Source of the DNA: Gallaecimonas mangrovi
GTDB taxonomy: Bacteria > Pseudomonadota > Gammaproteobacteria > Enterobacterales > Gallaecimonadaceae
NCBI RefSeq assembly: GCF_003367375.1
Contig: NZ_CP031416.1
Location: 1,743,501-1,807,500, forward strand
DNA: 64,000 bases
Direction: 5' to 3'
Program-made: the position numbers and the translations under genes
In this document: positions 37,437 through 45,486 of the stretch, piece after piece
Layout: each line of letters begins with the position of its first letter
Numbering within the stretch: position 1 is the first letter of the stretch
The notes under the pieces: generated by a model
Databases searched by the model: none
What the model was told of the DNA's origin: nothing
Seen by the model: the letters and a program-made list of their open reading frames with translations, nothing else

Positions 37437-37570
37437 GAATGGTCCTGTTTTATAGTCGGGGCGGATTTTCTAGCCCGCATGAAGTTATCAGGAGAAAGGT
37501 ACCCAACTGGGCAACGCTTTTCCAGAGGGATAATAGCAGGAAAGCTTCGATTTTATCGATTAGGTGGATA

Positions 37571-38047
37571 ATGAAATCATGGTTGTTTAAAAAAGGTACC
37601 CGGGTTAGGCGTGTTTTAAACCTTTGGCCGCCGTTCTTTTTTTGCGGTATTCGCATTGTCGAATTAAGCAACGATTTTCGTTACGCCAGGGTGGTGCTAA
37701 AAAACCGGCCCTGGACCCGAAATGCCAATGGCAGCCAGTTTGGCGGCAGCTTGTTTGCGATGACCGATCCGCTGTATTCGTTAATGCTGATGGGGGTATT
37801 GGGCAAGCGCTTTCATATTTGGGATAAAAGTGCCCGCCTTTACTTTGAAAAGCCGGGCCTTGGCCAGGTTGTGGCCGAGTTCCAACTGACCGATGGCTTA
37901 CTGGCCGACATTGAGGCGGCGACCGCCAGGGGTGAAAAAGCGCTGCCACAGGTGGTTACCGACATTAAAAATAACAACGGTGACTTGGTGGCCAGGGTAG
38001 AGCGCACCCTTTATGTGCGCTTAAAGCGCCAATATCGGCCAGGTTAG
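37571..38047 (+). CDS. DUF4442 hotdog-fold protein (thioesterase-like)
   Basis: The product has 158 residues. The pattern RIVELSNDFRYARVVLKNR, then NGSQFGGSLFAMTDPLYSLML and HIWDKSARLYFEKPG is that of DUF4442, a PaaI/YiiD-like hotdog-fold family. Catalysis is not shown for the family. The ATG at 37571 has AGGTGG four bases before it; the longer frame from 37439 covers the fur promoter region and is not used. Its insertion between fur and fldA breaks the usual adjacency. Confidence 0.8.
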   Translation: MKSWLFKKGTRVRRVLNLWPPFFFCGIRIVELSNDFRYARVVLKNRPWTRNANGSQFGGSLFAMTDPLYSLMLMGVLGKRFHIWDKSARLYFEKPGLGQVVAEFQLTDGLLADIEAATARGEKALPQVVTDIKNNNGDLVARVERTLYVRLKRQYRPG

Positions 38048-38053
38048 GGCAAT

Positions 38054-38080
38054 AAAAAAGCCCCTCGCGGGGCTTTTTTA
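38054..38080. terminator. Bidirectional terminator between the DUF4442 gene and fldA
   Basis: AAGCCCC-TCGC-GGGGCTT hairpin with A and T runs; it overlaps the fldA stop. Confidence 0.85.
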
Positions 38081-38605
38081 ATCTTCGAGTTCGGCCAGGC
38101 ACATTTCTTCGTAAACCTGTTTTACCCATTTTTCGATGCGCTCGCCGGTCAGTTCCGGTTGGCGGTCTTCATCGATACCAAGGCCAACAAAATGGTTGTC
38201 GTCAACCAGTGCCTTTGAGGCCACGTAGTTGTAACTCTCGGTGGGCCAGTGGCCGATAATAATGCCGCCCTTGGCTTCAACGATGTCGCGCAGGGTGCCC
38301 ATGGCATCCAGGAAGTACTCGGCGTAGTCTTCCTGGTCGCCGCAACCGAAAATGGCGACTAATTTGTCAGTGAAATCAATTTCTTCCAGGGTAGGGAAGA
38401 AGTCATCCCAGTCACACTGAGACTCACCGTAATACCAAGTGGGGATCCCCAGCAGTAACAGGCTGAAGTTCTCAATGTCTTCTTTGCTGGACTTAGCGAT
38501 ATCGTGCACTTCCACCATGTGGCTGCCCAATTGCTTTTGGATCATTTTGGCAACCGCCTCGGTGTTGCCGGTATCGCTGCCGAAAAACAGACCTACAGAT
38601 GCCAT
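38078..38605 (-). CDS. fldA: Flavodoxin I
   Basis: FMN electron carrier of 175 residues. The phosphate-binding loop is FFGSDTGNTEAVA (residues 6-18); FMN-stacking parts are IPTWYYGESQCDWDD and FGCGDQEDYAEYF; the long-chain insert typical of FldA is present. The start is ATG 38605 with GAGAGGAA upstream. It follows ybfE directly and likely shares a transcript with it. Confidence 0.96.
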   Translation of the reverse strand: MASVGLFFGSDTGNTEAVAKMIQKQLGSHMVEVHDIAKSSKEDIENFSLLLLGIPTWYYGESQCDWDDFFPTLEEIDFTDKLVAIFGCGDQEDYAEYFLDAMGTLRDIVEAKGGIIIGHWPTESYNYVASKALVDDNHFVGLGIDEDRQPELTGERIEKWVKQVYEEMCLAELED

Positions 38606-38610
38606 TCGAC

Positions 38611-38910
38611 TCAATTCCTCTCGCTGTTGTTGGTGTCGAGCTGCTCGACACCGGCTTTCAAAATGCTTTCGATCAGTTCGCTTCGACTCATGCTCTGCGC
38701 TTTGGCCAAATCATTCAAGGTATCAAAGAGTTCCGAATCCACTTTCAGTTCGACCCTCTTTAGCCCCTTTTGTTTGTCTCTTTTTATCTGATTGCGTTTA
38801 TTAACTTTCAATTGCACCTGGCGCGAGAGGGGGTTGGTTTTGGGACGCCCCCGTCTTTTTTCCTCGGCAAACAGGTCAATGGTAATTCTGTCCGTACTCT
38901 CTTTGGCCAT
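38611..38910 (-). CDS. ybfE: YbfE-type small DNA-binding protein (ribbon-helix-helix)
   Basis: The product has 99 residues. The N-terminus MAKESTDRITIDLFAEEKRR and the RGRPKTNPLSR block match YbfE, called LexA-regulated protein in enterics. The C-terminal half is a ribbon-helix-helix: LKRVELKVDSELFDTLNDLA then SMSRSELIESIL. No clear LexA box (CTGT-N8-ACAG) is seen upstream here. It lies directly before fldA, the usual context. Confidence 0.85.
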   Translation of the reverse strand: MAKESTDRITIDLFAEEKRRGRPKTNPLSRQVQLKVNKRNQIKRDKQKGLKRVELKVDSELFDTLNDLAKAQSMSRSELIESILKAGVEQLDTNNSERN

Positions 38911-38941
38911 TAACCAATACCCGAACCTTCCCAGATGACGT

Positions 38942-39123
38942 TTAGCATGTTCTTGCAGGCAACACTGGCGCCCAGCCAAGGGTAAGCCAAACCAGAATGC
39001 GCCCCAGTAAAGGCCGCTGCTTTTTCCTCATCTGACGCCAATAACCGGGCCGATAAGCAGCAGTATCACCATAAAAACCAGGTTTAGGGCGACCATTTCC
39101 AGAGAATGCGCTTGAGACAGCAA
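38942..39123 (-). pseudogene. Possible small membrane protein split by a frameshift
   Basis: Between ybfF and ybfE two short frames adjoin. Frame A (39123-39028) reads LLSQAHSLEMVALNLVF then MVILLLIGPVIGVR and stops. Frame B (from ATG 39031 to 38942) reads MRKKQRPLLGRILVWLTLGW and stops. Joined, they give a small protein with two hydrophobic stretches around a basic loop. This is similar in layout to the small DUF2788 proteins that occupy this place in some relatives. The frames overlap as ATGA, so either two coupled mini-proteins or one frameshifted gene is possible. A good promoter lies just upstream. Confidence 0.35.
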
Positions 39124-39150
39124 TGCTGTTGCCCCACAAGAAACGCGCGG

Positions 39151-39179
39151 ATTATACCCAGATGCGCCGGTTAGCTCAA
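39151..39179 (-). promoter_or_regulatory. Sigma-70 promoter for the ybfE-fldA unit
   Basis: On the minus strand TTGAGC (39174-39179) and a perfect TATAAT (39151-39156) are 17 bp apart, at the very end of ybfF. It would drive the small ORF, ybfE and fldA. Confidence 0.65.
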
Positions 39180-39926
39180 AAAGTCCCTGACCAGTTTATT
39201 AAATACGGCCGGTTTTTCAGCATGCAGCCAGTGGCCAACGCCGCTAATCACCTTGAGCTGCGCCTTGGGAAAACGTTCTCCGACTGCCTGGCTGTGCGCT
39301 TCGGTTAAATAGGGCGAGTTGCCGCCTTTAATAAAGAGTGTTGGGTCAGTAAAGGGCTCGCCCGTCGGCGCCTGCAGCACTTGCTGGTAGTGCTCAAGCA
39401 GCACCGGCACATTAATGCGCCAGCGAAAGCCGTCGCCGTCTTTCACCAAATTCTTCAAGATAAACAGCCTGGTGCCTTGCTCTTCAATATACGGGCTAAT
39501 GGCATCTTCCACGTCTTTACGGCTCTGGTACTGGCTAACATCGACCTTGGTGAGCGCTTCAAAGACATTGTCGTGGTGGCGATGCTGGTAAGTCACCGGC
39601 GCAATGTCGGCCACCACCAGTTTATTAACGCGGTTAGCGTTACTCAGCGCAACCTGCATCGCCACTTTGCCGCCAAGGGAATGGCCTACTAGGCTGGCGC
39701 TCTTTAGGTTAAGAGCGTCCATCAGCGCGATAATATCGCCAGCCATTGCGGTTAGGCTGGTGTCATCGGTGTGGAAAGATTTACCGTGGTTGCGTAAATC
39801 GACACTGGTGACACAAAAAGCGTCTTCGAGGCTTCGGGCAAGGTTGCCTAAGTTATCAAGGGAGCCAAAAAGGCCATGAATAAGGATAACGTCCGGGCCC
39901 TGGCCCCGCTGCTGGTAATTGAGCAT
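39171..39926 (-). CDS. ybfF: Alpha/beta hydrolase YbfF
   Basis: Esterase of 251 residues. The oxyanion loop HGLFGSLDNL, the nucleophile elbow GHSLGGKVAM, and the catalytic histidine in GVGHWLHAEKP are visible; the acid is expected in the region around DPTLFIKGGNSPY. E. coli YbfF hydrolyses palmitoyl- and malonyl-CoA esters in vitro; the natural role is unclear. It is divergent from seqA, the arrangement known from enterics. Confidence 0.92.
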   Translation of the reverse strand: MLNYQQRGQGPDVILIHGLFGSLDNLGNLARSLEDAFCVTSVDLRNHGKSFHTDDTSLTAMAGDIIALMDALNLKSASLVGHSLGGKVAMQVALSNANRVNKLVVADIAPVTYQHRHHDNVFEALTKVDVSQYQSRKDVEDAISPYIEEQGTRLFILKNLVKDGDGFRWRINVPVLLEHYQQVLQAPTGEPFTDPTLFIKGGNSPYLTEAHSQAVGERFPKAQLKVISGVGHWLHAEKPAVFNKLVRDFLS

Positions 39927-40034
39927 ACTGCCTCCATCGTTGCGCGCCTATTTTGCAAAGGTCTTGGTAGGCATGCAAATACGCTCTGCCTATGTATAAT
40001 CGCCAGAGAGTTAAACAAGACCTTGAGATAAGGC

Positions 40035-40541
40035 ATGAAAACCATCGAAGTCGATGACGAGCTGTACCATTACATCGCGTCTAACACCCAGAACATTGGC
40101 GAGAACGCCTCCGATATTTTACGGCGTTTGCTGGGCTTTGCCCCGGTTGCTGGCAGCGAGCCTGAAGTGGCTGTCGCGCCCGAGGTAGAAGTCAAAGCGG
40201 CGGCTGAAGTAAAAGAAAAGCCGGCAGCACCTGCCATCGCGCTAGAAACCAACAGTGCTGTTGGCCGTTTTATTCACGCCTTAACCGAGCTTTACCAGCG
40301 CCATGGCGACGATTTTGCCGTGGTGCAAAATATTCGTGGCCGTGACCGTTTGTACTTTGCCACTAGTGTTGAAGAGCTCAACCAGGCGGGCAAATCCACC
40401 AATCCCAAGGCCATTGTTGGCAGCCCTTATTGGGTAGTGACAAACAACAACACCGAAAAAAAACGCAATATTGTCGCCCAAGTCATGGCGGAGTTAGGTT
40501 ACGACGAGGAAGCTACTAAGGCTTTTGTCGAAAAAATCTAG
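40035..40541 (+). CDS. seqA: Replication initiation regulator SeqA
   Basis: Binds hemimethylated GATC to sequester oriC and newly replicated DNA. The product has 168 residues: an N-terminal oligomerisation domain (MKTIEVDDELYHYIASNTQN), an Ala/Glu/Val-rich linker (residues 40-72) and a C-terminal DNA-binding domain (VGRFIHALTELYQRHGDDFA, RGRDRLYFATS). A TATAAT box lies about 45 bp upstream. Its presence implies a Dam methylase elsewhere in the genome. It is followed by pgm, as in enterics. Confidence 0.97.
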   Translation: MKTIEVDDELYHYIASNTQNIGENASDILRRLLGFAPVAGSEPEVAVAPEVEVKAAAEVKEKPAAPAIALETNSAVGRFIHALTELYQRHGDDFAVVQNIRGRDRLYFATSVEELNQAGKSTNPKAIVGSPYWVVTNNNTEKKRNIVAQVMAELGYDEEATKAFVEKI

Positions 40542-40551
40542 GGAGAGAGTA

Positions 40552-42180
40552 ATGCCGTTACACCCCAATGCCGGCAAGAAGCCGGCGGCTGATAGCCTTA
40601 TTGACCCCAGCGAATTAGTGACAGCCTTCTTTACCCTGAAGCCGGATGTCACGGTGCCGGGCGAGAGAGTCAGCTTTGGTACCTCCGGGCACCGCGGTTC
40701 CAGCCTGAACAAGGCTTTTAACGAAGCGCATTTGTTAGCTGTGGCCCAGGCCGTGGCCGACCACCGCAAAGAGCAGGGCATCACTGGCCCCTTGTATCTG
40801 GGGTTTGACTCCCATGCGCTGTCTTATCCCGCCTTTGCCACCGTGCTGCGGGTATTGGTGGCCAATGGCATTAAGGTGCGATTTGAAGATCGCCAGCTCA
40901 CCCCCACGCCTGCGGTTTCCCATGCCATTTTGGGCCATGAAGGCAATGCTGACGGCCTGATTTTGACGCCGTCGCATAACCCACCGGAAGACGGCGGCAT
41001 TAAGTACAACCCGCCCGATGGTGGCCCGGCCGACACTAACGTCACCAAGGTTATCCAGTCGCGTGCCAATAATTACTTGGAAGCCAACCTTGATGGCGTT
41101 CAAACCTTGAGTTTTGAACGTGCCATTGCCAGCCCTCAAGCTGAACGCTTTGATTTTATGGCCGATTATGTTCAGCGACTGAACGACGTTGTTGATATTG
41201 AAGCTATTCAAAAGTCAGGCCTGCGCATCGGCGTGCACCCCATGGGGGGCGCGGCCATTGATTACTGGAAAGCCATTCGCGAACACTGGGATTTGGATAT
41301 CACCCTGGTTGAAGACCAAGTCGACAGCCGCTTTGGTTTTATCTGCTGTGACCACGACGGCAAAATCCGTATGGACTGCTCCAGCCCTTATGCCATGGCG
41401 TCCCTTATTGCCGTTAAAGACCAGTTCGATTTAGCGGTAGGTAACGACACCGACGGCGACCGCCACGGCATTGTTACCCCCGACGCTGGCCTTTTAAACT
41501 GCAACCGTTACCTGGCGGTGGTGGTGGACTACCTGCTACAGCACCGCCCTGGGCTTTCCAAAACCCTAGGTGTTGGCACCACTGTGGTAACCAGTGCCCA
41601 GGTAGGGCGGGTAACCCGCGCTGCTGGCCGCCACTTTATGGAAACCCCGGTAGGGGTGAAGTGGTTTGTTGACGGCCTTTTCAAAGGCAAGCTGATTTTC
41701 GGTGGCGAAGAATCTGCCGGTGGCACCTTTGTCACCAAAGACGGCAAACCCTGGAGTACCGACAAAGACGGTATCATCATGTGTTTGTTGGCGGCTGAAA
41801 TTCAGGCCGTTACCGGTAAAAGCCCCAGCCAGTATTACAAAGAACTGATTGAAGCCCGCTTTGGCCCAACTTGGTATCAGCGTATTGATGCGCCGGTTAC
41901 CGACAAACTCAAGGCCGGTTTTGCCCGCTTAACGCCGGAACTGGCCAGTGGCGCCCTGGCCGGTGACGACATCACCGATGCGTATATTCGCGCCCCGGGT
42001 AATGACGCTGCCATCGGTGGCATCAAGGTGGTCACCGCCAATGGCTGGTTTGCGGCGCGCCCCTCTGGCACCGAAGCCATCTACAAGGTCTATGCTGAAA
42101 GCTTTAAAAGCCAGGCGCACTTGGAATGCATCATTAAGGATGCACAAGCGCTATTAGACAAATGGCTGGCCGAAGCATGA
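40552..42180 (+). CDS. pgm: Phosphoglucomutase, alpha-D-glucose specific
   Basis: Interconverts glucose-1-phosphate and glucose-6-phosphate. The product has 542 residues. The phosphoserine is in LTPSHNPPEDGG, the magnesium loop is GNDTDGDRHG, the sugar loop is GGEESAGGTF, and the phosphate-binding loop is ARPSGTEAIYK. ATG 40552 is preceded by GGGAGAG; the frame opens earlier inside seqA. It lies 10 bp after seqA and is probably co-transcribed. Confidence 0.97.
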   Translation: MPLHPNAGKKPAADSLIDPSELVTAFFTLKPDVTVPGERVSFGTSGHRGSSLNKAFNEAHLLAVAQAVADHRKEQGITGPLYLGFDSHALSYPAFATVLRVLVANGIKVRFEDRQLTPTPAVSHAILGHEGNADGLILTPSHNPPEDGGIKYNPPDGGPADTNVTKVIQSRANNYLEANLDGVQTLSFERAIASPQAERFDFMADYVQRLNDVVDIEAIQKSGLRIGVHPMGGAAIDYWKAIREHWDLDITLVEDQVDSRFGFICCDHDGKIRMDCSSPYAMASLIAVKDQFDLAVGNDTDGDRHGIVTPDAGLLNCNRYLAVVVDYLLQHRPGLSKTLGVGTTVVTSAQVGRVTRAAGRHFMETPVGVKWFVDGLFKGKLIFGGEESAGGTFVTKDGKPWSTDKDGIIMCLLAAEIQAVTGKSPSQYYKELIEARFGPTWYQRIDAPVTDKLKAGFARLTPELASGALAGDDITDAYIRAPGNDAAIGGIKVVTANGWFAARPSGTEAIYKVYAESFKSQAHLECIIKDAQALLDKWLAEA

Positions 42181-42202
42181 TAAAAAGGCCTTTGGCCTTC
42201 TT

Positions 42203-42230
42203 TAAAAAAGCGCCTGCGGGCGCTTTTTTG
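42203..42230 (+). terminator. Intrinsic terminator after pgm
   Basis: AAGCGCC / GGCGCTT hairpin followed by T residues; a second, weaker hairpin (AAGGCC-TTT-GGCCTT) lies just before it. Confidence 0.85.
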
Positions 42231-42250
42231 TTTTCGATATTTCTGGAGCC

Positions 42251-43255
42251 ATGATGTTTAAAGACAACGACATTCTTGCCTTTACCTTGGCAAACCCCGT
42301 TGAAGCACTACCGGCGCAGTTTATTACCAGCGAAGGGGTACGGGTACAAACCTGGGACACCGGTATTTTTTGTTTAACCCCCGAGCAGCCCGGCCATAAA
42401 GACATTATTTTGTCGTGCGGTGTGCACGGCAATGAAACCGCCCCCATTGAAATTGTTCGCGATTTAGTAAAAAACATTCTTAGCGGTGAAGTGGCCCTTG
42501 CTCATCGGTTACTGGTGCTAATTGGTAATCCCCCTGCCATTAACGCCGGTAAGCGCGAGCTGGAAGAAAACCTTAATCGCCTTTTTAGTGGCGCCCACAG
42601 TAAAGGCGAGGGCAACAATGCCGAGCGTCGCCGCGCCAAGCAATTAGAAGCGGCGGTAGCGCGTTTTTACGGTGAGCGGCCTACCGCCGAGCGCCTGCAT
42701 TACGACTTGCACACTGCCATTCGCGGCTCTCGGCACGAAAAATTTGTGGTGTACCCGTTTTTGCACGGGCAGCCGCCAAGCCGTGAACAAATGATGTTTT
42801 TAGCCGAGTGCGGCGTGGACACGGTGCTGTTTTCTGAAAGCCCCACTACCACCTTTAGCTATTTCTCTACCAACGAATTTGCCGCCCATGGCTTTACGGT
42901 AGAGCTGGGTAAAGTGCGGCCCTTCGGTGAGAACGACATGCGCCGCTTTCAGGCCGCCAGCGATACCCTAACCAAGTTGGTCAGCGAGTTTTCACTGCCT
43001 TTGCCTATCTATGACGAAAGCCGTCTTAACCTTTACCGCATTAGCCGGGTGATTAATAAAAAGACAGCGGCCTTTGCCTTCACCTTTGGCGATGATGTTG
43101 AAAATTTCACGCCTTTTAAAAAGGGCCACTTACTGGCAACAGATGCTGACACCGAGCACCGGGTCGAGCTTGAGGAAGAGGCGGTGATCTTCCCCAATGC
43201 TAAGGTGGCCGTGGGCCAGCGGGCCTGTTTACTGGTAACGCGAACCTCGCTTTAA
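42251..43255 (+). CDS. astE: Succinylglutamate desuccinylase
   Basis: Last enzyme of the arginine succinyltransferase pathway: splits N-succinylglutamate to glutamate and succinate. The product has 334 residues. Zinc ligands are H and E in CGVHGNETAPIE and H in YDLHTAIRGS; the catalytic glutamate is in FTVELGKVRPFG. GGAG precedes the first of two adjacent ATG codons. No astCADB genes lie nearby, so the pathway is split or the gene acts alone here. Confidence 0.93.
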   Translation: MMFKDNDILAFTLANPVEALPAQFITSEGVRVQTWDTGIFCLTPEQPGHKDIILSCGVHGNETAPIEIVRDLVKNILSGEVALAHRLLVLIGNPPAINAGKRELEENLNRLFSGAHSKGEGNNAERRRAKQLEAAVARFYGERPTAERLHYDLHTAIRGSRHEKFVVYPFLHGQPPSREQMMFLAECGVDTVLFSESPTTTFSYFSTNEFAAHGFTVELGKVRPFGENDMRRFQAASDTLTKLVSEFSLPLPIYDESRLNLYRISRVINKKTAAFAFTFGDDVENFTPFKKGHLLATDADTEHRVELEEEAVIFPNAKVAVGQRACLLVTRTSL

Positions 43256-43258
43256 GTG

Positions 43259-43290
43259 TGAAAAGCCCCGTTTAAACGGGGCTTTTTTAT
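43259..43290 (+). terminator. Intrinsic terminator after astE
   Basis: AAAAGCCCCGTTT / AAACGGGGCTTTT perfect stem followed by T residues. Confidence 0.9.
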
Positions 43291-43321
43291 TGGTCTGATG
43301 TTCTGGTTTATGGTTGAAATG

Positions 43322-43334
43322 ACGTTTACGTAAA
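43322..43334. promoter_or_regulatory. Candidate operator upstream of the 2-oxoacid dehydrogenase operon
   Basis: ACGTTTACGTAAA contains the palindrome TTTACGTAAA and two ACGT cores. It resembles the ACGT-rich sites described for LiuR, a MerR-type regulator of branched-chain amino acid degradation genes. The assignment rests on resemblance and the downstream genes only. Confidence 0.35.
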
Positions 43335-43406
43335 GGTAATGTTTGCGGCGTGGTTTCGATTGCAGATGATCCGGATTACACTGGATCATAAATAACAGGC
43401 GTTGCT

Positions 43407-44510
43407 ATGGATGTTACGTTGAAGTCAACTTTAGAACAGCTTCGGTATCTGGACGAAGAAGGCCAGGTGGTTCAGCCGCTTCCCGCTTGGGCAGACGATC
43501 TTGATTTACTGATCCATTTATACAAAAACATGGTGTTGGTGCGCACCTACGACAAAAAGGCCATTGCCCTGCAGCGTACCGGCCAAATGGGCACTTACCC
43601 GTCGCACTTGGGGGCCGAAGCCATCGGCATTGCGGTTGGTGCCAGTATGGCAGTTGACGATGTTTATGTTCCCTATTACCGCGACATGCCCACCATGATG
43701 ATGCGCGGCGCCACCATGCTGCACAACCTGTTGTATTGGGGTGGCAGTGAACGTGGCAGCTATTTTCACCGCCCAGATGGTGAACTCTCAGAAGACTTTC
43801 CGATTTGTGTACCCATTGCCACCCAGTGCACTCAAGCCACCGGTGTGGCCGCCGCCTTTAAATTGCGCGGCGAAAAACGGGTGGCGGTAACGTCCATTGG
43901 TGATGGCGGCACCTCTAAAGGCGACTTCCTCGAAGCCATTAACTGCGCCGGCGCCTGGCAGCTGCCTTGCGTGTTTGTCATTAACAACAACCAATGGGCC
44001 ATATCGGTGCCGCGCACCATCCAGTGCGGCGCGCCCACCCTGGCCCAAAAAGCGGTAGGGGCCGGTATTCCCGGCATCGTGGTCGACGGCAACGACATTA
44101 TTGCCGTGTTCGAGGTGATGCAAAACGCCTTGAAAAGAGCCCGCAGCGGCAAAGGCGCCACCTTGGTAGAAGCGGTGTCTTACCGGCTTTCAGACCACAC
44201 CACCGCCGACGATGCCACCCGTTATCGCCCGGCCGAAGAAGTGAATGAAGCCTGGAAACGCGAACCCATCAAAAGGCTGCGCCTTTACCTGCACCAGCAA
44301 GGGGTGTGGAACGAAGACAAAGAACTGGCCTGGCAAGCCCAGTGCAACCAAGAGGTGCAGCAAGCGGTAGAACAATACCTGGCCTTCAGCAAAGAGCCGC
44401 CAGAAGCGATGTTTGACTACCACTTTGAACATATCGGCAAGCCTTTAAGCGAGCAGCGAGAGCAGCTCATTACCAAGGCCATGCGCATGCAAGGAGCCAA
44501 GCATGGCTAA
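43407..44510 (+). CDS. bkdA1: Branched-chain 2-oxoacid dehydrogenase E1 alpha subunit
   Basis: Thiamine-diphosphate-dependent decarboxylase subunit acting on 2-oxo acids from valine, leucine and isoleucine. The product has 367 residues. The ThDP motif is GDGGTSKGDFLEAIN to NNNQWAISV; the phosphorylation-loop region SYRLSDHTTADDATRYR matches the BCKDH alpha pattern better than pyruvate dehydrogenase. It is the first gene of an E1alpha-E1beta-E2 operon, and its end overlaps the next gene by 8 bp. No E3 gene follows, so the lipoamide dehydrogenase must come from elsewhere. Confidence 0.9.
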   Translation: MDVTLKSTLEQLRYLDEEGQVVQPLPAWADDLDLLIHLYKNMVLVRTYDKKAIALQRTGQMGTYPSHLGAEAIGIAVGASMAVDDVYVPYYRDMPTMMMRGATMLHNLLYWGGSERGSYFHRPDGELSEDFPICVPIATQCTQATGVAAAFKLRGEKRVAVTSIGDGGTSKGDFLEAINCAGAWQLPCVFVINNNQWAISVPRTIQCGAPTLAQKAVGAGIPGIVVDGNDIIAVFEVMQNALKRARSGKGATLVEAVSYRLSDHTTADDATRYRPAEEVNEAWKREPIKRLRLYLHQQGVWNEDKELAWQAQCNQEVQQAVEQYLAFSKEPPEAMFDYHFEHIGKPLSEQREQLITKAMRMQGAKHG

Positions 44511-45486
44511 AGTCACCTTACTCGAAGCGGTCAATATGGCCCTGCACCACGAAATGGCCGCTGACGAAAACGTGGTTTGCCTGGGTGAAGATATTGGCAC
44601 TAACGGCGGGGTATTTCGCGCCACCGTTGGCCTTAAAGACAAATTCGGCTTTCGCCGGGTAATGGACACGCCACTGGCCGAGGGGCTTATCGGCGGCCTG
44701 ACCATCGGCATGGCTTCCCAGGGCTTGCGGCCGGTCGCGGAATTTCAGTTTCAGGGCTTTATTTTCCCGGCCATGGAGCAAATTGTTTGCCAGGCGGCGC
44801 GGATGCGCTCACGCACCCGGGGCCGGCTTACCTTGCCACTGGTGTACCGGGCGCCCTTTGGCGGTTTTATCCATGCGCCTGAACACCATAGCGAAAGCAT
44901 TGAAGCCTTATTTGCCCATGTCCCGGGCCTTAGGGTTGTGATCCCCTCCAGCCCGGCCCGGGCCTACGGGCTATTACTGGCTGCCATTCGCAGTAATGAT
45001 CCGGTGCTGTTTTTTGAACCCAAACGCTTGTATCGCACCTTTAAGCATGAGGTGGCAGACGACGGCCAGGCCTTGGCACTAGATGTGGCCTACCGACTGC
45101 GTGAAGGCAGCGATATTACCTTGGTGAGCTGGGGCGCTTCGGTTAATGAAACCTTGCTGGCCGCCATCAAGCTTGGCGAAGAAGGTATTAATGCCGAAGT
45201 GATTGATTTGGCAACCATCAAGCCGCTGGACATTGACACCATTGTGAATTCGGTGCGCAAAACCGGGCGGCTTTGCATCGTTCACGAAGCCGCTAAGAGC
45301 TTTGGGGTTGGGGCGGAAATTGCGGCCCAGGTGCAAGAACAGTGCTTTTATCAGCTCAAGGCGCCCATCGGCCGCGTAGCCGGTTTCGATGTCACCATGC
45401 CGTATTACCAGAACGAGCAGTATTACCAGATCCACCCGGAAGATATTGCATTAGAAGTGAAAAAAATCATGGAGCGCAGTGCATGA
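44503..45486 (+). CDS. bkdA2: Branched-chain 2-oxoacid dehydrogenase E1 beta subunit
   Basis: The product has 327 residues and completes the E1 heterotetramer. Typical blocks are VVCLGEDIGTNGGVFRAT, DTPLAEGLIGGLTIGMA, PVAEFQFQGFIFPAMEQI, GGFIHAPEHHSESIEALFAH and PSSPARAYGLL, then the C-terminal transketolase domain with EVIDLATIKPLD. It overlaps both neighbours (8 bp with E1alpha, ATGA with E2), so all three are translationally coupled. Confidence 0.92.
   Translation: MAKVTLLEAVNMALHHEMAADENVVCLGEDIGTNGGVFRATVGLKDKFGFRRVMDTPLAEGLIGGLTIGMASQGLRPVAEFQFQGFIFPAMEQIVCQAARMRSRTRGRLTLPLVYRAPFGGFIHAPEHHSESIEALFAHVPGLRVVIPSSPARAYGLLLAAIRSNDPVLFFEPKRLYRTFKHEVADDGQALALDVAYRLREGSDITLVSWGASVNETLLAAIKLGEEGINAEVIDLATIKPLDIDTIVNSVRKTGRLCIVHEAAKSFGVGAEIAAQVQEQCFYQLKAPIGRVAGFDVTMPYYQNEQYYQIHPEDIALEVKKIMERSA

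Noticed and set aside
39100-39130. ACAG-N5-CTGT motif near ybfE as a LexA box
   Set aside because: The LexA consensus is CTGT-N8-ACAG; the orientation and spacing here are wrong.
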